In this document: positions 54,734 through 64,000 of the stretch, piece after piece
How the letters are laid out: each line of letters opens with the position of its first letter
Position numbering within the stretch: position 1 is the first letter of the stretch
Origin: Pseudomonadota bacterium
GTDB lineage: Bacteria; Pseudomonadota; Gammaproteobacteria; Steroidobacterales; GCA-2729495
Direction of reading: 5' to 3'
Length of the DNA stretch: 64,000 nucleotides
Assembly (NCBI GenBank): GCA_963205295.1
Contig: CAUJIY010000013.1
Span: forward strand, 1 to 64,000
The notes under the pieces: generated by a model
Database searches by the model: none
The model's input: only the letters and a program-made list of their open reading frames with translations
What the model was told of the DNA's origin: nothing
Translations under genes and position numbers: made by a program

Positions 54734-55552
54734 TCAGTCGCGGGGCCGGAATTCGAACCGCAGGCTGCGATCGAACAGCTTCGGGTCCGGCGGCGGCGGC
54801 AACGGCGAGGCGCGCAGCACCGCGGCCTCGATCGAGCGCACCACGGCGGCATCCCCGTTGCACTCCGTCACCTTCACGTCGACCACATCACCGCCTGGAA
54901 TCTGCTTCACCAGCACCACGCAAGCGATGCCCTGCCGGGCACTCGCCGGCCGGATCCAGTTGCGCTCCACCTTCTGGCGGATCACCTCCGCATACTGGTC
55001 GAGCAGGCCCGCATCGGCAGCGGCGAGCAGATCCTCCTCCTCGGCGAGCTGGCGGGCCAGTTCAGCCTGGCTCTGGGCGCGACGGCGCTCGGCCTCGGCC
55101 TTGCTGCGGCTTTCGGCTGCTGCCCTGGCCTCGCGCTGCTCGCGCTCCTTCTGGGCCTGGCGCTCGACCTCGGCCTTGCGGCGCGTCTCGGCCGCCCGCC
55201 GTTCCTGGTCGGCCCTGGCCTGGCGTTCAGCCTCCGCCTTGCGGCTCTCGATTTCGGCTTGCCGGCGCCGCTCGTCCTGCTCCTGGCGCTCGGCCTGCTG
55301 GCGCAGCCGCTCGGCTGCGAGCCGGGCGTCGCGCTCGCGCCGCTCGGCTTCGGCAGCGCGCTGGCGCAGCGCGCGGGCGTCGACCACGGTGGCCTGGATG
55401 GCGAGGCGAACCGGCTGCGGCTCGCGCTGCGGTGCGAAGCTCAGGTTGAGCGCCAGCAGCACCAGCAGCCCGACGTGCAGCAGCAGCGAACCGCCGAGCA
55501 CCGGGGCGTGCTCACGCAGGAAGGTGGACGGCAGGATCCCGGCGCGGCTCAT
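54734..55552 (-). CDS. tolA: Cell envelope protein TolA
   Basis: A 272-residue protein spanning the periplasm. One membrane helix (PVLGGSLLLHVGLLVLLALN, about residues 18-40) is followed by a long charged helix rich in Ala, Glu, Arg and Gln (about 60-170). The C-terminal TonB-like domain (about 180-272) contains YAEVIRQKVERNWIRPASA and ends LRFEFRPRD. E. coli TolA is 421 residues, so the periplasmic helix here is much shorter. It lies 16 bases after tolR. Confidence 0.94.
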   Translation of the reverse strand: MSRAGILPSTFLREHAPVLGGSLLLHVGLLVLLALNLSFAPQREPQPVRLAIQATVVDARALRQRAAEAERRERDARLAAERLRQQAERQEQDERRRQAEIESRKAEAERQARADQERRAAETRRKAEVERQAQKEREQREARAAAESRSKAEAERRRAQSQAELARQLAEEEDLLAAADAGLLDQYAEVIRQKVERNWIRPASARQGIACVVLVKQIPGGDVVDVKVTECNGDAAVVRSIEAAVLRASPLPPPPDPKLFDRSLRFEFRPRD

Positions 55553-55568
55553 GCGCAGGCGTTACCTG

Positions 55569-56011
<443 letters not shown>

Positions 56012-56015
<4 letters not shown>

Positions 56016-56722
56016 GCGCGTGCGCCCCCGGCAGCACCGGCACCGCGTGCCGCGTGTGCGTGACGCAGCAGGATGGCAGCGAACTCCTCGGTGAAGGTGT
56101 CGAAGCGCACTTCCAGGCGCGTGACCTGGTCGGCGTAGCGGTTGTAGGCGATCACCGCGGGGATCGCCGCAAACAGGCCCATGGCCGTGGCGATCAGCGC
56201 CTCGGAAATGCCCGGCGCCACCATGGCCAGCGTCGCCGACTGCACATTGCCGATGGCCTGAAAGGAATTCATGATGCCCCACACCGTGCCGAACAGTCCG
56301 ACGTACGGACTGGTCGAGCCGATCGTCGCCAGCGTGGCGAGGTTGCGCTCGAGGCGGTCCATCTCCCGCATCTGCGCCACGCGCATGGCGCGGTGACAGC
56401 CCTCCAGCACCTGTTCCGGGGCCGTGCCCTGCTGCTGCACCAGACGCCCGAATTCACGGAAACCAGCCTCGAACAAGGCCGCCATGTCGCGCGGCGCGGC
56501 GTCGCCGGCGATGACCTCGCGAAAGATCGTCGTCAGGTCGCCACCCGACCAGAAGCGCGCCTCGAAACCGTCGGCGCCATCGACGGCGGAATGCAGCATG
56601 CGGCGCTTGCGCAGGATGATCGCCCAGGAGGCCACCGAGGCTGCCAGCAGCAGCAGCATCACCATCTGGACGATGAAACTCGCGCCGAGCACGAGGTCGA
56701 GGAAGGAGTGGTCTGCAGTCAT
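56012..56722 (-). CDS. tolQ: Tol-Pal system protein TolQ
   Basis: A 236-residue ExbB/MotA-family inner-membrane protein with three helices: near residues 10-35 (LVLGASFIVQMVMLLLLAAS), near 135 (LATIGSTSPYVGLFGTVWGI) and near 175 (ISEALIATAMGLFAAIPAV). These are the family's hallmark second and third helices. It starts four bases inside the end of ybgC (ATGA) and ends overlapping tolR. Confidence 0.96.
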
Positions 56723-57165
56723 GGATCGGTTCCCGGGGTCGGTTCACAGCCGGGCAGCACGCCCGGTGGCAGGCGCCGCGGCTTGAAGCTCGCGGCATCG
56801 AGACAGGCGGCGGCGCAGCGGGCGCTCACCAGCAACTGGCGGTCGCGCGCGCGGCGCACCTCCTGGTCGAGGACGAAGCGCACGCGTTCGCGGCCGGCGA
56901 GGCGGGTACACACCAGCAGTTCGTCGTTGAAGCGGGCCGGACGGTGATAGCGTGCGCTGACTTCGGTGATCGAGAAGAACACGCCGTGGCGCCCCAGGAC
57001 CGCGTCCTGTTCCACGCCGTGACTGCGCAGCCACTCGGTGCGCCCGCGCTCCATGAAGCAGAGGTAATTGGCGTAGTAGACGATGCCCTGGGCATCGGTG
57101 TCCTCGAAATACACCCGCACCGGGAACTCGTGCCAGGCGCCCTCGCCGGCAGCGACGGCCGCCAT
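56719..57165 (-). CDS. ybgC: Tol-Pal-associated acyl-CoA thioesterase
   Basis: A 148-residue hot-dog thioesterase. The catalytic Asp is in FEDTDAQGIVYYANYLCFME, and RARYHRPARFND-like sequence follows as usual. YbgC hydrolyses acyl-CoAs and is encoded with Tol-Pal in most proteobacteria. ATG 57165 lies one base past the ruvB stop; a GTG at 57192 is in frame but would overlap ruvB by 26 bases. Its own stop overlaps tolQ (ATGA). Confidence 0.93.
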   Translation of the reverse strand: MAAVAAGEGAWHEFPVRVYFEDTDAQGIVYYANYLCFMERGRTEWLRSHGVEQDAVLGRHGVFFSITEVSARYHRPARFNDELLVCTRLAGRERVRFVLDQEVRRARDRQLLVSARCAAACLDAASFKPRRLPPGVLPGCEPTPGTDP

Positions 57166-57166
57166 T

Positions 57167-58228
57167 TCAGTCGCCGCCACGGTCGGCCTCACCCGCGAAC
57201 AGCGCCAGCGAGGACTCGCGCATGCCCCGCGGCATCGCCAGCCCGAAGTGCTGGTAGGCGCGCGCGGTCGCCATGCGCCCGCGCGCCGTGCGCATCAGGA
57301 AGCCGCGCTGGATCAGGAACGGCTCAAGCACGTCCTCAATGGTGCCGCGCTCCTCGCTGATCGCCGCGGCCAGCGACTCGATGCCGACCGGGCCACCGCC
57401 GAAGTTCTCGATGATGGCGAGCAGCAGGCGCCGGTCCATGAGGTCGAAGCCGTTCGGATCGACGTCGAGCATGTCCATGGCCGCACGCGCGGTCGCCTCG
57501 TCGACCTGCCCGCTGCCCTTCACCTGGGCGTAGTCGCGCGCCCGGCGCAGCAGGCGGTTGGCGATGCGGGGCGTGCCGCGGGCGCGCATAGCGATGAGGC
57601 GCGAGCCGGCCGCATCGATCACCACGCCGAGGATGCCGGCGGAGCGGCGCACGATCTCGTCGAGTTCCTCGTCGCTGTAGAACTCCAGCCGCTGCACGAT
57701 GCCGAAGCGGTCGCGCAGCGGCGAGGTCAGCAGGCCCGCCCGCGTGGTCGCGCCGACCAGCGTGAACGGCGGCAGGTCGAGCTTGATCGAGCGCGCCGCC
57801 GGCCCCTCGCCAATCATGATGTCGAGCTGGAAGTCCTCCATCGCCGGATAGAGCACTTCCTCGACCACGGGACTGAGGCGGTGGATCTCGTCGACGAACA
57901 GCACGTCACGCGCCTCGAGGTTGGTGAGCAGCGCGGCGAGGTCACCGGGCCGCTCCAGCACCGGGCCGGAGGTGTGGCGCAGGTTCACGCCGAGTTCGTT
58001 GGCGACGATGTGGGCGAGCGTGGTCTTGCCGAGGCCCGGCGGACCGAAGATGAGCACATGGTCGAGCGCGTCGCCGCGCTGGCGCGCGGCTTCGACGAAG
58101 ATCTGCATCTGGCGCTTGACTGCCGCCTGGCCGATGTAGTCATCGAGACGGCGCGGGCGGATGGCACGCTCGTAGCCCTCCTCCTCGCCGCGGGCGGCGG
58201 TCGACACGAGCCGGTCGGGCTGGTTCAT
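57167..58228 (-). CDS. ruvB: Holliday junction branch-migration helicase RuvB
   Basis: A 353-residue AAA+ motor that drives branch migration with Ruv[21 protein letters not shown] is the N-terminal signature. Walker A is [20 protein letters not shown], Walker B is [11 protein letters not shown], sensor 1 is LVGATTRAG, and the arginine finger region is [18 protein letters not shown] winged helix ends the protein. It lies 21 bases after ruvA. Confidence 0.97.
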   Translation of the reverse strand: MNQPDRLVSTAARGEEEGYERAIRPRRLDDYIGQAAVKRQMQIFVEAARQRGDALDHVLIFGPPGLGKTTLAHIVANELGVNLRHTSGPVLERPGDLAALLTNLEARDVLFVDEIHRLSPVVEEVLYPAMEDFQLDIMIGEGPAARSIKLDLPPFTLVGATTRAGLLTSPLRDRFGIVQRLEFYSDEELDEIVRRSAGILGVVIDAAGSRLIAMRARGTPRIANRLLRRARDYAQVKGSGQVDEATARAAMDMLDVDPNGFDLMDRRLLLAIIENFGGGPVGIESLAAAISEERGTIEDVLEPFLIQRGFLMRTARGRMATARAYQHFGLAMPRGMRESSLALFAGEADRGGD

Positions 58229-58249
58229 GGCGTGACGGCTCGCGGCATC

Positions 58250-58867
58250 TCAGCCGCGCCCCTGGGGTGCGGCCGCCTTCAGCGCGGCCCGCAGCAACTC
58301 GGCGGTGGTCGCCGGCCCTGGACCAGCTTGCTCGATCATGCGGCGCGCTTCGCCCGGGCGGTAGCCCAGCGAGAGCAGCGCATCGAGCACCTCCTGCCCG
58401 GCATTCGCCGGCGCCGCGCCGTCACCGCCGGCGACGACGATGTCGCCCGGCACGGCGATAGCAAACACCTCGATGCGGTCGCGCATCTCCACCAGCAGCC
58501 GTTCGGCAGTCTTGCGGCCGACGCCCGGCACCTTCGTCAGCGCCGCCGTGTCGCCCGCCTGCACGCAGCGCACGAAGCCGGCCACGGTGATGCCGGAGAG
58601 GATGGCGAGCGCGATGCGGGCGCCGACGCCGGTGACTCTCAGCAGGTCGCGGAACAGCCGGCGCTCCTCCTCGGTGGCAAAACCGAACAGCAGGTGCTGG
58701 TCCTCGCGGATGACGAGGTGGGTGCGCAGCTGCACCTCGGCGCCGAGCGCCGGCAGCCGCGACCAGGTCGACATCGGCGCCTCGACCTCGTAGCCGACAC
58801 CGGCCACCTCCACCACGAGCTGTGGCGGATCCTTGTGCACGAGTACACCGCGCAGGAACCCGATCAC
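58250..58867 (-). CDS. ruvA: Holliday junction DNA-binding protein RuvA
   Basis: A 205-residue tetramer-forming protein (E. coli 203) that recognises four-way junctions. The OB domain is at the N-terminus (IGFLRGVLVHKDPPQLVVEV). Two helix-hairpin-helix motifs follow (LLRVTGVGARIALAILSG, LTKVPGVGRKTAERLLVEM), and a C-terminal three-helix domain binds RuvB. GTG 58867 overlaps the ruvC stop (GTGA), so it is coupled to ruvC. Confidence 0.96.
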   Translation of the reverse strand: MIGFLRGVLVHKDPPQLVVEVAGVGYEVEAPMSTWSRLPALGAEVQLRTHLVIREDQHLLFGFATEEERRLFRDLLRVTGVGARIALAILSGITVAGFVRCVQAGDTAALTKVPGVGRKTAERLLVEMRDRIEVFAIAVPGDIVVAGGDGAAPANAGQEVLDALLSLGYRPGEARRMIEQAGPGPATTAELLRAALKAAAPQGRG

Positions 58868-59388
58868 CGGCGCACGACCCGCAACGGCGCCAGCCCCGCC
58901 AGCCGGGCTGCGAGCGGCCGGCTGTGGGCGTGGCAGAGCGCGACCGCGAGCGCATCGGCCTCGTCGGCGGCGAGCGCCCCGGGCAGGCGCAGCAGCGCCC
59001 GCACCATGTGCTCGACCTGCCCTTTCTCGGCGCCGCCCTGGCCGACGAGCGCCTGCTTGACCGCGCGGGCCGCGTATTCGTGGACTTCGACGTCGCCGGC
59101 GAAGGTCGCGCAGATCGCCGCCGCGCGGGCCTGGCCGAGCTTGAGCGCACTGTCGGCGTTGCGGTGCATGAAGACCTTTTCCACCGCGATCTCCTGCGGG
59201 GCGTGTTCGAGCACCAGCGCACGCACGCCCGCGAAGATCGTCCGCAGCCGCCCCGCCATCGCATCGCCGTCCGTGCGGATGCAACCGCTCGCCACGTAGC
59301 GCGTCACGGGACCCTCGATGTCGATCAGGCCATAGCCGGTGATCCGCGAACCGGGATCGATGCCGAGGATGCGCGTGCGCTGTCCCAT
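58864..59388 (-). CDS. ruvC: Crossover junction endodeoxyribonuclease RuvC
   Basis: The 174-residue RNase H-fold resolvase that cuts Holliday junctions. Acidic catalytic residues are visible in ILGIDPGSRITGYG (Asp), IAVEKVFMHRNADSALKLGQ (Glu) and ALAADEADALAVALCHAH (two Asp positions). ATG 59388 (MGQRTRILGIDPG) fits homologues; upstream in-frame codons overlap yebC. It lies 4 bases after yebC. Confidence 0.96.
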   Translation of the reverse strand: MGQRTRILGIDPGSRITGYGLIDIEGPVTRYVASGCIRTDGDAMAGRLRTIFAGVRALVLEHAPQEIAVEKVFMHRNADSALKLGQARAAAICATFAGDVEVHEYAARAVKQALVGQGGAEKGQVEHMVRALLRLPGALAADEADALAVALCHAHSRPLAARLAGLAPLRVVRR

Positions 59389-59392
59389 GTCG

Positions 59393-60151
59393 TCAACTGC
59401 CCGCCACGGCACTGCCCGCGGCAGCATCGGCCGGAATCAACCCGTTGCTGTAGACCTCCTGCACGTCGTCCATCTCGTCGAGGGCGTCGAGCAGTTCGCC
59501 CAGGCGAGCGCTGCCAGCCGCATCGAGCGGCACCGTGACGGCAGAACGCCAGGTCAGTTCGGCAGTCGCAGGCACGAAACCGGCGCGTTCCAGTGCAGCA
59601 CGCGCCGCGGCGAATCCGGACGGATCGGTGAGCACGTCCACCGCACCGTCGCCCTGCACCACGACGTCCTCGGCACCGGCATCGAGGGCGGCCGCGAGGA
59701 GCGCGTCGGCATCGACGCCGGGTAGATAGCCGATCAGGCCGACCGGATTGAACAGGTAGGCCACCGAACCCTCGGCACCGAAGTTGCCGCCGTGCCGGGC
59801 GAAAGCGTGGCGGATGTCGGCGACGGTGCGCTGGCGGTTGTCGGTCAGGCAGCGGACCATCACCGCCGCGCCGCCCGGGCCGTAGCCCTCGTACGTCGCT
59901 TCCGCGAAATCGGCGCCGTCGGCGTGACCCGCGCCGCGCTGCACGGCACGCTCGAGTGTGTCGCGTGGCAGGTTGCCGGCCCGGGCCCGGTCGATCGCCA
60001 GGCGCAGGCGCGGGTTGGCCGCCGGATCGGCACCGCCGAGGCGGGCAGCGACCGTGAGTTCGCGAATGAGCTTGCCGAAGGCGCGCGCACGCCTGCGGTC
60101 CTGGGCACCCTTGCGGTGCTGGATGTTCGCCCACTTGCTATGGCCGGCCAT
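59393..60151 (-). CDS. yebC: YebC/PmpR-family regulatory protein
   Basis: A 252-residue protein. MAGHSKWANIQHRKGAQDRR is the family start, then YEGYGPGGAAVMVRCLTDNR and FARHGGNFGAEGSVAYLF. Members act as transcription regulators (PmpR) and help ribosomes through polyproline stalls. AGGG lies about five bases upstream of ATG 60151. The 133-base gap before it contains TATGAT (60247-60242) and a GCGACG/CGTCGC hairpin (60225-60240), a plausible promoter region for the yebC-ruvCAB-tol block. Confidence 0.95.
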   Translation of the reverse strand: MAGHSKWANIQHRKGAQDRRRARAFGKLIRELTVAARLGGADPAANPRLRLAIDRARAGNLPRDTLERAVQRGAGHADGADFAEATYEGYGPGGAAVMVRCLTDNRQRTVADIRHAFARHGGNFGAEGSVAYLFNPVGLIGYLPGVDADALLAAALDAGAEDVVVQGDGAVDVLTDPSGFAAARAALERAGFVPATAELTWRSAVTVPLDAAGSARLGELLDALDEMDDVQEVYSNGLIPADAAAGSAVAGS

Positions 60152-60284
60152 TTCGCCCTTCGCCCGCTGCTGCGCCGTGGCCCCGGAGGACACGGGCGGA
60201 TGCGTGCAGCGCCCGTGCGCTGCCGCGACGACAACGTCGCCATCATAACCCAAGGCACCCGCCGGCCGGGCCGTTCCGGGACGC

Positions 60285-61712
60285 TCAGCGATTGATGGCG
60301 TGGATCGCGCGCCGGTCGGCCGCCAGGGCCGCCTCGTGCACGGCCTCGGCGAGGGTCGGGTGGGCGTGGATGGTGCGCTGCAGGTCCTCGGCGGTGCCCT
60401 GGAACTCCATGGCGACCACCGCCTCGGCGATGAGCTCGCCGGCCATTGGTCCGCAGACATGGACGCCGAGCAGTTCGTCGCTCGCCGCATCCGCCAGCAC
60501 CTTGACGATGCCGGCCGCCTGGTCCATCGCCAGGGCCCGGCCACTGGCGGCGAAATTGAAGGTGCCTGCCTTGAACGCCACCCCGTCGGCGACGAGTTCG
60601 GCCTCGCTGCGCCCCACCCAGGCGATCTCCGGGGTCGTGTAGATCACCGACGGGATGACCGCGTAGTTGACGTGCCCGTAGCGGCCGGCGATCAGGTCGG
60701 CGACCATGACGCCTTCCTCCGAACCCTTGTGCGCCAGCATCGGCCCGCGCACCACGTCACCGATGGCCCAGACGTTGGCGGCCGACGTCCGGCAGTGTGC
60801 GTCGACTTCGATGCAGCCACGCGCATCGGTCACCACGCCGCTGAGCGGGTCGAGCAGCCCGGCCGTGTGCGGGCGCCGCCCGACGGCGACCACCACCCGG
60901 TCGACCTCGAGTTCGTGCGAGCCCTGGCGGTCCTCGTAGCGCAGGCGCACACCGCCGGCGCTGCGCTCGCCCGATTGCACGCGGGCGCCGAGGTGGATGT
61001 CGAGCCCCTGGCGGCGCAGCTGCCGCTCGGCCTCGCGCGCGATCTGCGCATCGGCCATGGGCAGGAACTGGTCGAGCGCCTCGAGCACCGTGACCTCGGC
61101 GCCGAGCCGGCGCCAGACGCTGCCGAGTTCCAGGCCGATGACGCCCGCGCCGATCACCCCGAGGCGGTGCGGCACGGCATCGAGTTCGAGGGCGCCGGCG
61201 GAATCGACGATCCGCTCGCCGTCGAAGGGCAGGCTCGGCAGTTCGATCGGCTGCGAGCCGGTGGCGAGGATCACGTGGTCGGCTTCGAGCAGCCGCGCCT
61301 CGCCCTGGTGCGGTGTGAAGCGCACCTTGTTGCCGGGCAGGAGCGCGCCATGGCCGGCCAGCGCGGTAACGGCATTGGCGCGGAACAGCCCCTGGATACC
61401 GCCGCAGAGCCGCGCGACGATCGCCGCCTTGCGTGCCTGCATGCGCGCCAGGTCGAGCCTGACCTCGCCAGCGTCGATGCCGTGTGCGCCCAGTTCGTGG
61501 CACGCGCGGTGGTAGATCTCGGAGGACTCGAGCAGCGCCTTCGAGGGAATGCACCCCGCATTGAGGCAGGTTCCGCCGAGCGAGAGCTCGCCGGCGGCCG
61601 TGCGCCAGGCGTCGATGCAGGCCGTGGCCAGGCCATTCTGTGCCGCGCGGATGGCGGCGACGTAGCCGGCCGGGCCGCCGCCGATGACGACGACGTCGAA
61701 CTTGCTGCTCAT
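60285..61712 (-). CDS. lpdA: Dihydrolipoyl dehydrogenase (E3)
   Basis: The 475-residue flavoprotein that reoxidises dihydrolipoyl groups with NAD. The FAD motif is VVVIGGGPAGYVAAIRAAQN, the redox disulfide is Cys49-Cys54 in GGTCLNAGCIPSKALLESS, the NAD motif is IGAGVIGLELGSVWRRLGAE, and the C-terminal catalytic His-Glu region is TIHAHPTLAEAVHEA. It follows sucB by 12 bases, making a full sucA-sucB-lpdA set, so it serves at least 2-oxoglutarate dehydrogenase. Confidence 0.96.
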   Translation of the reverse strand: MSSKFDVVVIGGGPAGYVAAIRAAQNGLATACIDAWRTAAGELSLGGTCLNAGCIPSKALLESSEIYHRACHELGAHGIDAGEVRLDLARMQARKAAIVARLCGGIQGLFRANAVTALAGHGALLPGNKVRFTPHQGEARLLEADHVILATGSQPIELPSLPFDGERIVDSAGALELDAVPHRLGVIGAGVIGLELGSVWRRLGAEVTVLEALDQFLPMADAQIAREAERQLRRQGLDIHLGARVQSGERSAGGVRLRYEDRQGSHELEVDRVVVAVGRRPHTAGLLDPLSGVVTDARGCIEVDAHCRTSAANVWAIGDVVRGPMLAHKGSEEGVMVADLIAGRYGHVNYAVIPSVIYTTPEIAWVGRSEAELVADGVAFKAGTFNFAASGRALAMDQAAGIVKVLADAASDELLGVHVCGPMAGELIAEAVVAMEFQGTAEDLQRTIHAHPTLAEAVHEAALAADRRAIHAINR

Positions 61713-61724
61713 GGCAACGCGCTC

Positions 61725-62927
61725 CTAGACCTGCAACAGCAGCCGCGCCGGGTCCTCGAGCGCGTCCTTGACCGCCACCAGGAACTGCACCGCCTCGCGA
61801 CCGTCGATGATGCGGTGGTCGTAGGTCAGTGCCAGATACATCATCGGCCGGGCCACGAGCTGCCCGTTCACGACCATCGGCCGTTCCTGGATCTTGTGCA
61901 TGCCGAGGATGGCACTCTGTGGCGGATTGAGGATCGGCGTGGACAGCAGCGAACCGAAGATGCCGCCGTTGGTGATGGTGAAGGTGCCGCCGGTCAGGTC
62001 CTCCATGCCGATCGAGCCGTCGCGCGCCTTGCGCCCATAATCGGCAATGGCTGTCTCGATCTGGCCGAAGGACAGCGTGTCGGCATCGCGCACCACCGGC
62101 ACGATCAGCCCACGCTCGGTCGACACGGCGATGCCGATGTCGTAGTAGTCATGGTGGACGATGTCGCCCCCCTCGACCGAGGCGTTGACCACCGGGAAGC
62201 GGCGCAGGGCCTCGATCGCGGCCTTGACGAAGAACGCCGTGAAGCCGAGCTTCACGCCGTGGCGCTGCTCGAAGGCCGCGCGGTGGCGGTGGCGCAGGGC
62301 GATGACTTCGCCGAGGTCGGCTTCGTTGAACGTGGTGAGCATGGCCGCCTGCTGCTGGGCTTCGACCATGCGCTCGGCGATGCGGGCACGCAGGCGGCTC
62401 ATCGGTACACGCCGCTCGGCGCGACCGGCAGGTGGCAGCCCGGTGGCCGGCATCGCACCCGCGGTCTCGCCGGCTGCAACGGCTGCAGCCACGTCGGCCT
62501 TGAGCACGCGCCCGTCGCGGCCACTGCCGGCGATCGCAACCGGATCGACCCCGCTCTCGGCCGCCAGACGGCGCACGGCCGGACCCGCGCGGCCGGCGGC
62601 GCGTCCCGGCGCCACGGGAGCCGTCGTGGGCGCCACGGCTGCCGGTGCCGTCGCGGCCGCTCCCGCCGGCGCTGCCGCAACCTTCGCCTCGCCCGCCTCG
62701 AGGATGGCGAGCAGCTCGCCGGCACGCACCGTCGTGCCGTTCGGCACACGGATTTCCTTCAGCACCCCGCTCACCGGTGCCGGCACCTCGAGCACGACCT
62801 TGTCGGTCTCGAGCTCGACCAGGCTCTCGTCGCGGCTGACCGCATCGCCCGGGGCCTTGTGCCAGGCAATCAGCGTCGCATCGGCAACCGACTCGGGCAG
62901 TTGCGGGACTTTCACTTCGATCGGCAT
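61725..62927 (-). CDS. sucB: 2-oxoglutarate dehydrogenase E2 (dihydrolipoyl succinyltransferase)
   Basis: A 400-residue core subunit that transfers succinyl groups to CoA. A single lipoyl domain (1-77) has the lipoylated Lys43 in [14 protein letters not shown]. An Ala/Pro-rich linker precedes the peripheral-subunit-binding domain ([20 protein letters not shown]). The catalytic domain (about 170-400) ends with [20 protein letters not shown], containing the catalytic His and Asp. It lies 30 bases after sucA. Confidence 0.96.
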   Translation of the reverse strand: MPIEVKVPQLPESVADATLIAWHKAPGDAVSRDESLVELETDKVVLEVPAPVSGVLKEIRVPNGTTVRAGELLAILEAGEAKVAAAPAGAAATAPAAVAPTTAPVAPGRAAGRAGPAVRRLAAESGVDPVAIAGSGRDGRVLKADVAAAVAAGETAGAMPATGLPPAGRAERRVPMSRLRARIAERMVEAQQQAAMLTTFNEADLGEVIALRHRHRAAFEQRHGVKLGFTAFFVKAAIEALRRFPVVNASVEGGDIVHHDYYDIGIAVSTERGLIVPVVRDADTLSFGQIETAIADYGRKARDGSIGMEDLTGGTFTITNGGIFGSLLSTPILNPPQSAILGMHKIQERPMVVNGQLVARPMMYLALTYDHRIIDGREAVQFLVAVKDALEDPARLLLQV

Positions 62928-62957
62928 GGCGTCACCTGTGGCTGCAGGGGCGGTGGA

Positions 62958-64000
62958 TCACGCAGGACGCCCGGTGGCGTCCGCTGCGGCCTTGTCGACA
63001 CCGAGTGCGGTATCGACGAGGCTCTGCTGCTGGTACACATGGAGCTGGAACACCCCGGGCGCCGGCGCAGCGGCCGCGGCACGACCGGCATAGTACAGTT
63101 CCTGGCCACGCACCAGCGGCTCCTGCAGGCGGTGGCGGATCTGGTACCAGGCACCCTGGTTCTGCGGTTCTTCCTGGCACCAGACCAGCTCCTTCGCCGC
63201 CGGGTAGCGGGCGAGGACCGCAGCGAGCTCGCGGGCCGGGAACGGATAGAGCTGCTCGATGCGCAGCAGCGCGACGTGGCCCAGGCCGTGCTTGCGCCTT
63301 GCCTCGAGCAGGTCGTAGAACACCTTGCCGCTGCAGGCGACCACGCGGCTGACGGTGGCCGGGTCGATGGGATCGATCTCGTCGAGCACGAGCTGGAACC
63401 GGCCGCGCGTGAGATCGGCGAGCGGTGAACTCGCGAGCCGGTGGCGCAACAGGCTCTTCGGTGTCATGACGATGAGCGGCTTGCGCACGTCGCGCAGCAT
63501 CTGCCGGCGCAGCATGTGGAACATCTGTGCCGGCGTCGACGGCACGCAGACCTGCATGTTCTGCTCGGCGCACAGCTGCAGGAAACGCTCCAGGCGTGCC
63601 GAGGAATGCTCCGGCCCCTGGCCTTCCTGGCCGTGCGGCAGGAACAGCGTCAGGCCGCACAGCCGGCCCCACTTCGCCTCCCCCGAGCTGATGAACTGGT
63701 CGATCACCACCTGGGCGCCGTTGACGAAGTCGCCGAACTGCGCCTCCCAGATCACCAGCGTGTCGGGATCCGTGGTGGCGTAGCCGTACTCGAAGCCGAG
63801 CACCGCCTCCTCGGAGAGCAGCGAGTCGGTGACGGTGAAGGCACCGCGCCGGCTGCCGAGGTTCTCGAGCAGCAGGTGGGCCGCACCGCTCGCCTGGTCG
63901 TGCAGGGCTGCGTGGCGGTGGAAAAAGGTGCCACGCCGGCTGTCCTGGCCGGTGAGCCGCACGCGGTAGCCCGCCTTGAGCAGGCTCGCGTAGGCCATCA
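62958..64000 (-). CDS. sucA: 2-oxoglutarate dehydrogenase E1, 5' end beyond window
   Basis: The C-terminal 347 residues of the thiamine-diphosphate-dependent E1 (about 930 in full). Landmarks are LTGQDSRRGTFFHRHAALHD, SLLSEEAVLGFEYGYAT, WEAQFGDFVNGAQVVIDQFI, LPHGQEGQGPEHSSARLERF, TPKSLLRH and WCQEEPQNQGAWYQI, all classic SucA sequences. E1 decarboxylates 2-oxoglutarate and passes the succinyl group to SucB. It is the first gene of the visible sucA-sucB-lpdA run; its start and promoter lie outside the window. Confidence 0.96.
   Translation of the reverse strand, partial: MAYASLLKAGYRVRLTGQDSRRGTFFHRHAALHDQASGAAHLLLENLGSRRGAFTVTDSLLSEEAVLGFEYGYATTDPDTLVIWEAQFGDFVNGAQVVIDQFISSGEAKWGRLCGLTLFLPHGQEGQGPEHSSARLERFLQLCAEQNMQVCVPSTPAQMFHMLRRQMLRDVRKPLIVMTPKSLLRHRLASSPLADLTRGRFQLVLDEIDPIDPATVSRVVACSGKVFYDLLEARRKHGLGHVALLRIEQLYPFPARELAAVLARYPAAKELVWCQEEPQNQGAWYQIRHRLQEPLVRGQELYYAGRAAAAAPAPGVFQLHVYQQQSLVDTALGVDKAAADATGRPA

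Noticed and set aside
60300-63428. A 1042-codon plus-strand frame antisense to lpdA, sucB and sucA
   Set aside because: Antisense shadow of three certain genes; composition is typical of a GC-rich complement and no family is recognisable.

Overview
The window is a high-GC gammaproteobacterial chromosome segment (roughly two thirds G+C by eye). The lineage call rests on gene order. The blocks thrS-infC-rpmI-rplT-pheS-pheT-ihfA-merR-tRNA-Pro, gyrA-serC...cmk-rpsA-ihfB-lapA-lapB, mtaD-ubiG-gph/mupP-yciK and yebC-ruvCAB-ybgC-tolQRAB-pal-cpoB-queE-queC-tRNA-Lys are the arrangements of Pseudomonas/Xanthomonas-type Gammaproteobacteria. A TonB-dependent receptor and a REP-like doublet (GCGGCT..AGCCGC core) also fit that group. 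I cannot name a genus. There are no rRNA genes, insertion sequences, prophage genes or CRISPR arrays; nearly all of the window is dense core genome.

Layout: 1-2886 (minus) holds the 5' part of ilvD and a GlcD-type FAD dehydrogenase. 3028-4275 (plus) is an orphan class III nucleotide-cyclase-like gene. 4294-14048 (minus) is the translation block (uvrB, tRNA-Val, thrS, infC with an ATC start codon, rpmI, rplT, pheS, pheT, ihfA, merR, tRNA-Pro). 14129-20100 is more accessory: aminotransferase, tRNA-Asn, a large TonB-dependent receptor and an MltF-like transglycosylase. 20117-25600 (minus) has two MscS-type channels, galU, a small HhH protein and lapAB. 25702-36000 (minus) is ihfB, rpsA, cmk, aroA, pheA, serA, serC and gyrA. 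36228-41066 (plus) is mtaD-ubiG-gph/mupP-rmuC-yciK, with start/stop overlaps between the first four. 41091-44936 (minus) is rluB, scpB, scpA, an M50 protease and yciO. 45063-46206 (plus) is yciB-yciI-bolA. 46251-50149 (minus) is an unusual trio: a nitronate-monooxygenase-like flavoprotein with a Cys-rich tail, an HMG-CoA synthase-like enzyme, and ispA. 50369-60151 (minus) is tRNA-Lys, queC, queE and the cpoB/Tol-Pal/ybgC/ruvBAC/yebC block. 60285-64000 (minus) is lpdA-sucB-sucA (sucA incomplete).

The genes cover translation (synthetases, IF3, S1, L20, L35, four tRNAs), replication and repair (gyrA, uvrB, ruvABC, rmuC, scpAB), nucleoid architecture (both IHF subunits), serine/aromatic/branched-chain amino-acid synthesis, envelope maintenance (Tol-Pal, LapAB, MltF, MscS, GalU) and central metabolism (2-oxoglutarate dehydrogenase).

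Most worth a second look are the flavoprotein/HMGS/IspA trio, Val at GyrA position 83, the ATC start of infC, the intrinsic terminator between tolB and pal, mutually exclusive hairpins between rplT and pheS, the perfect hairpin in the rpsA leader, the REPIN-like doublet, and the cyclase-like protein with altered catalytic motifs.
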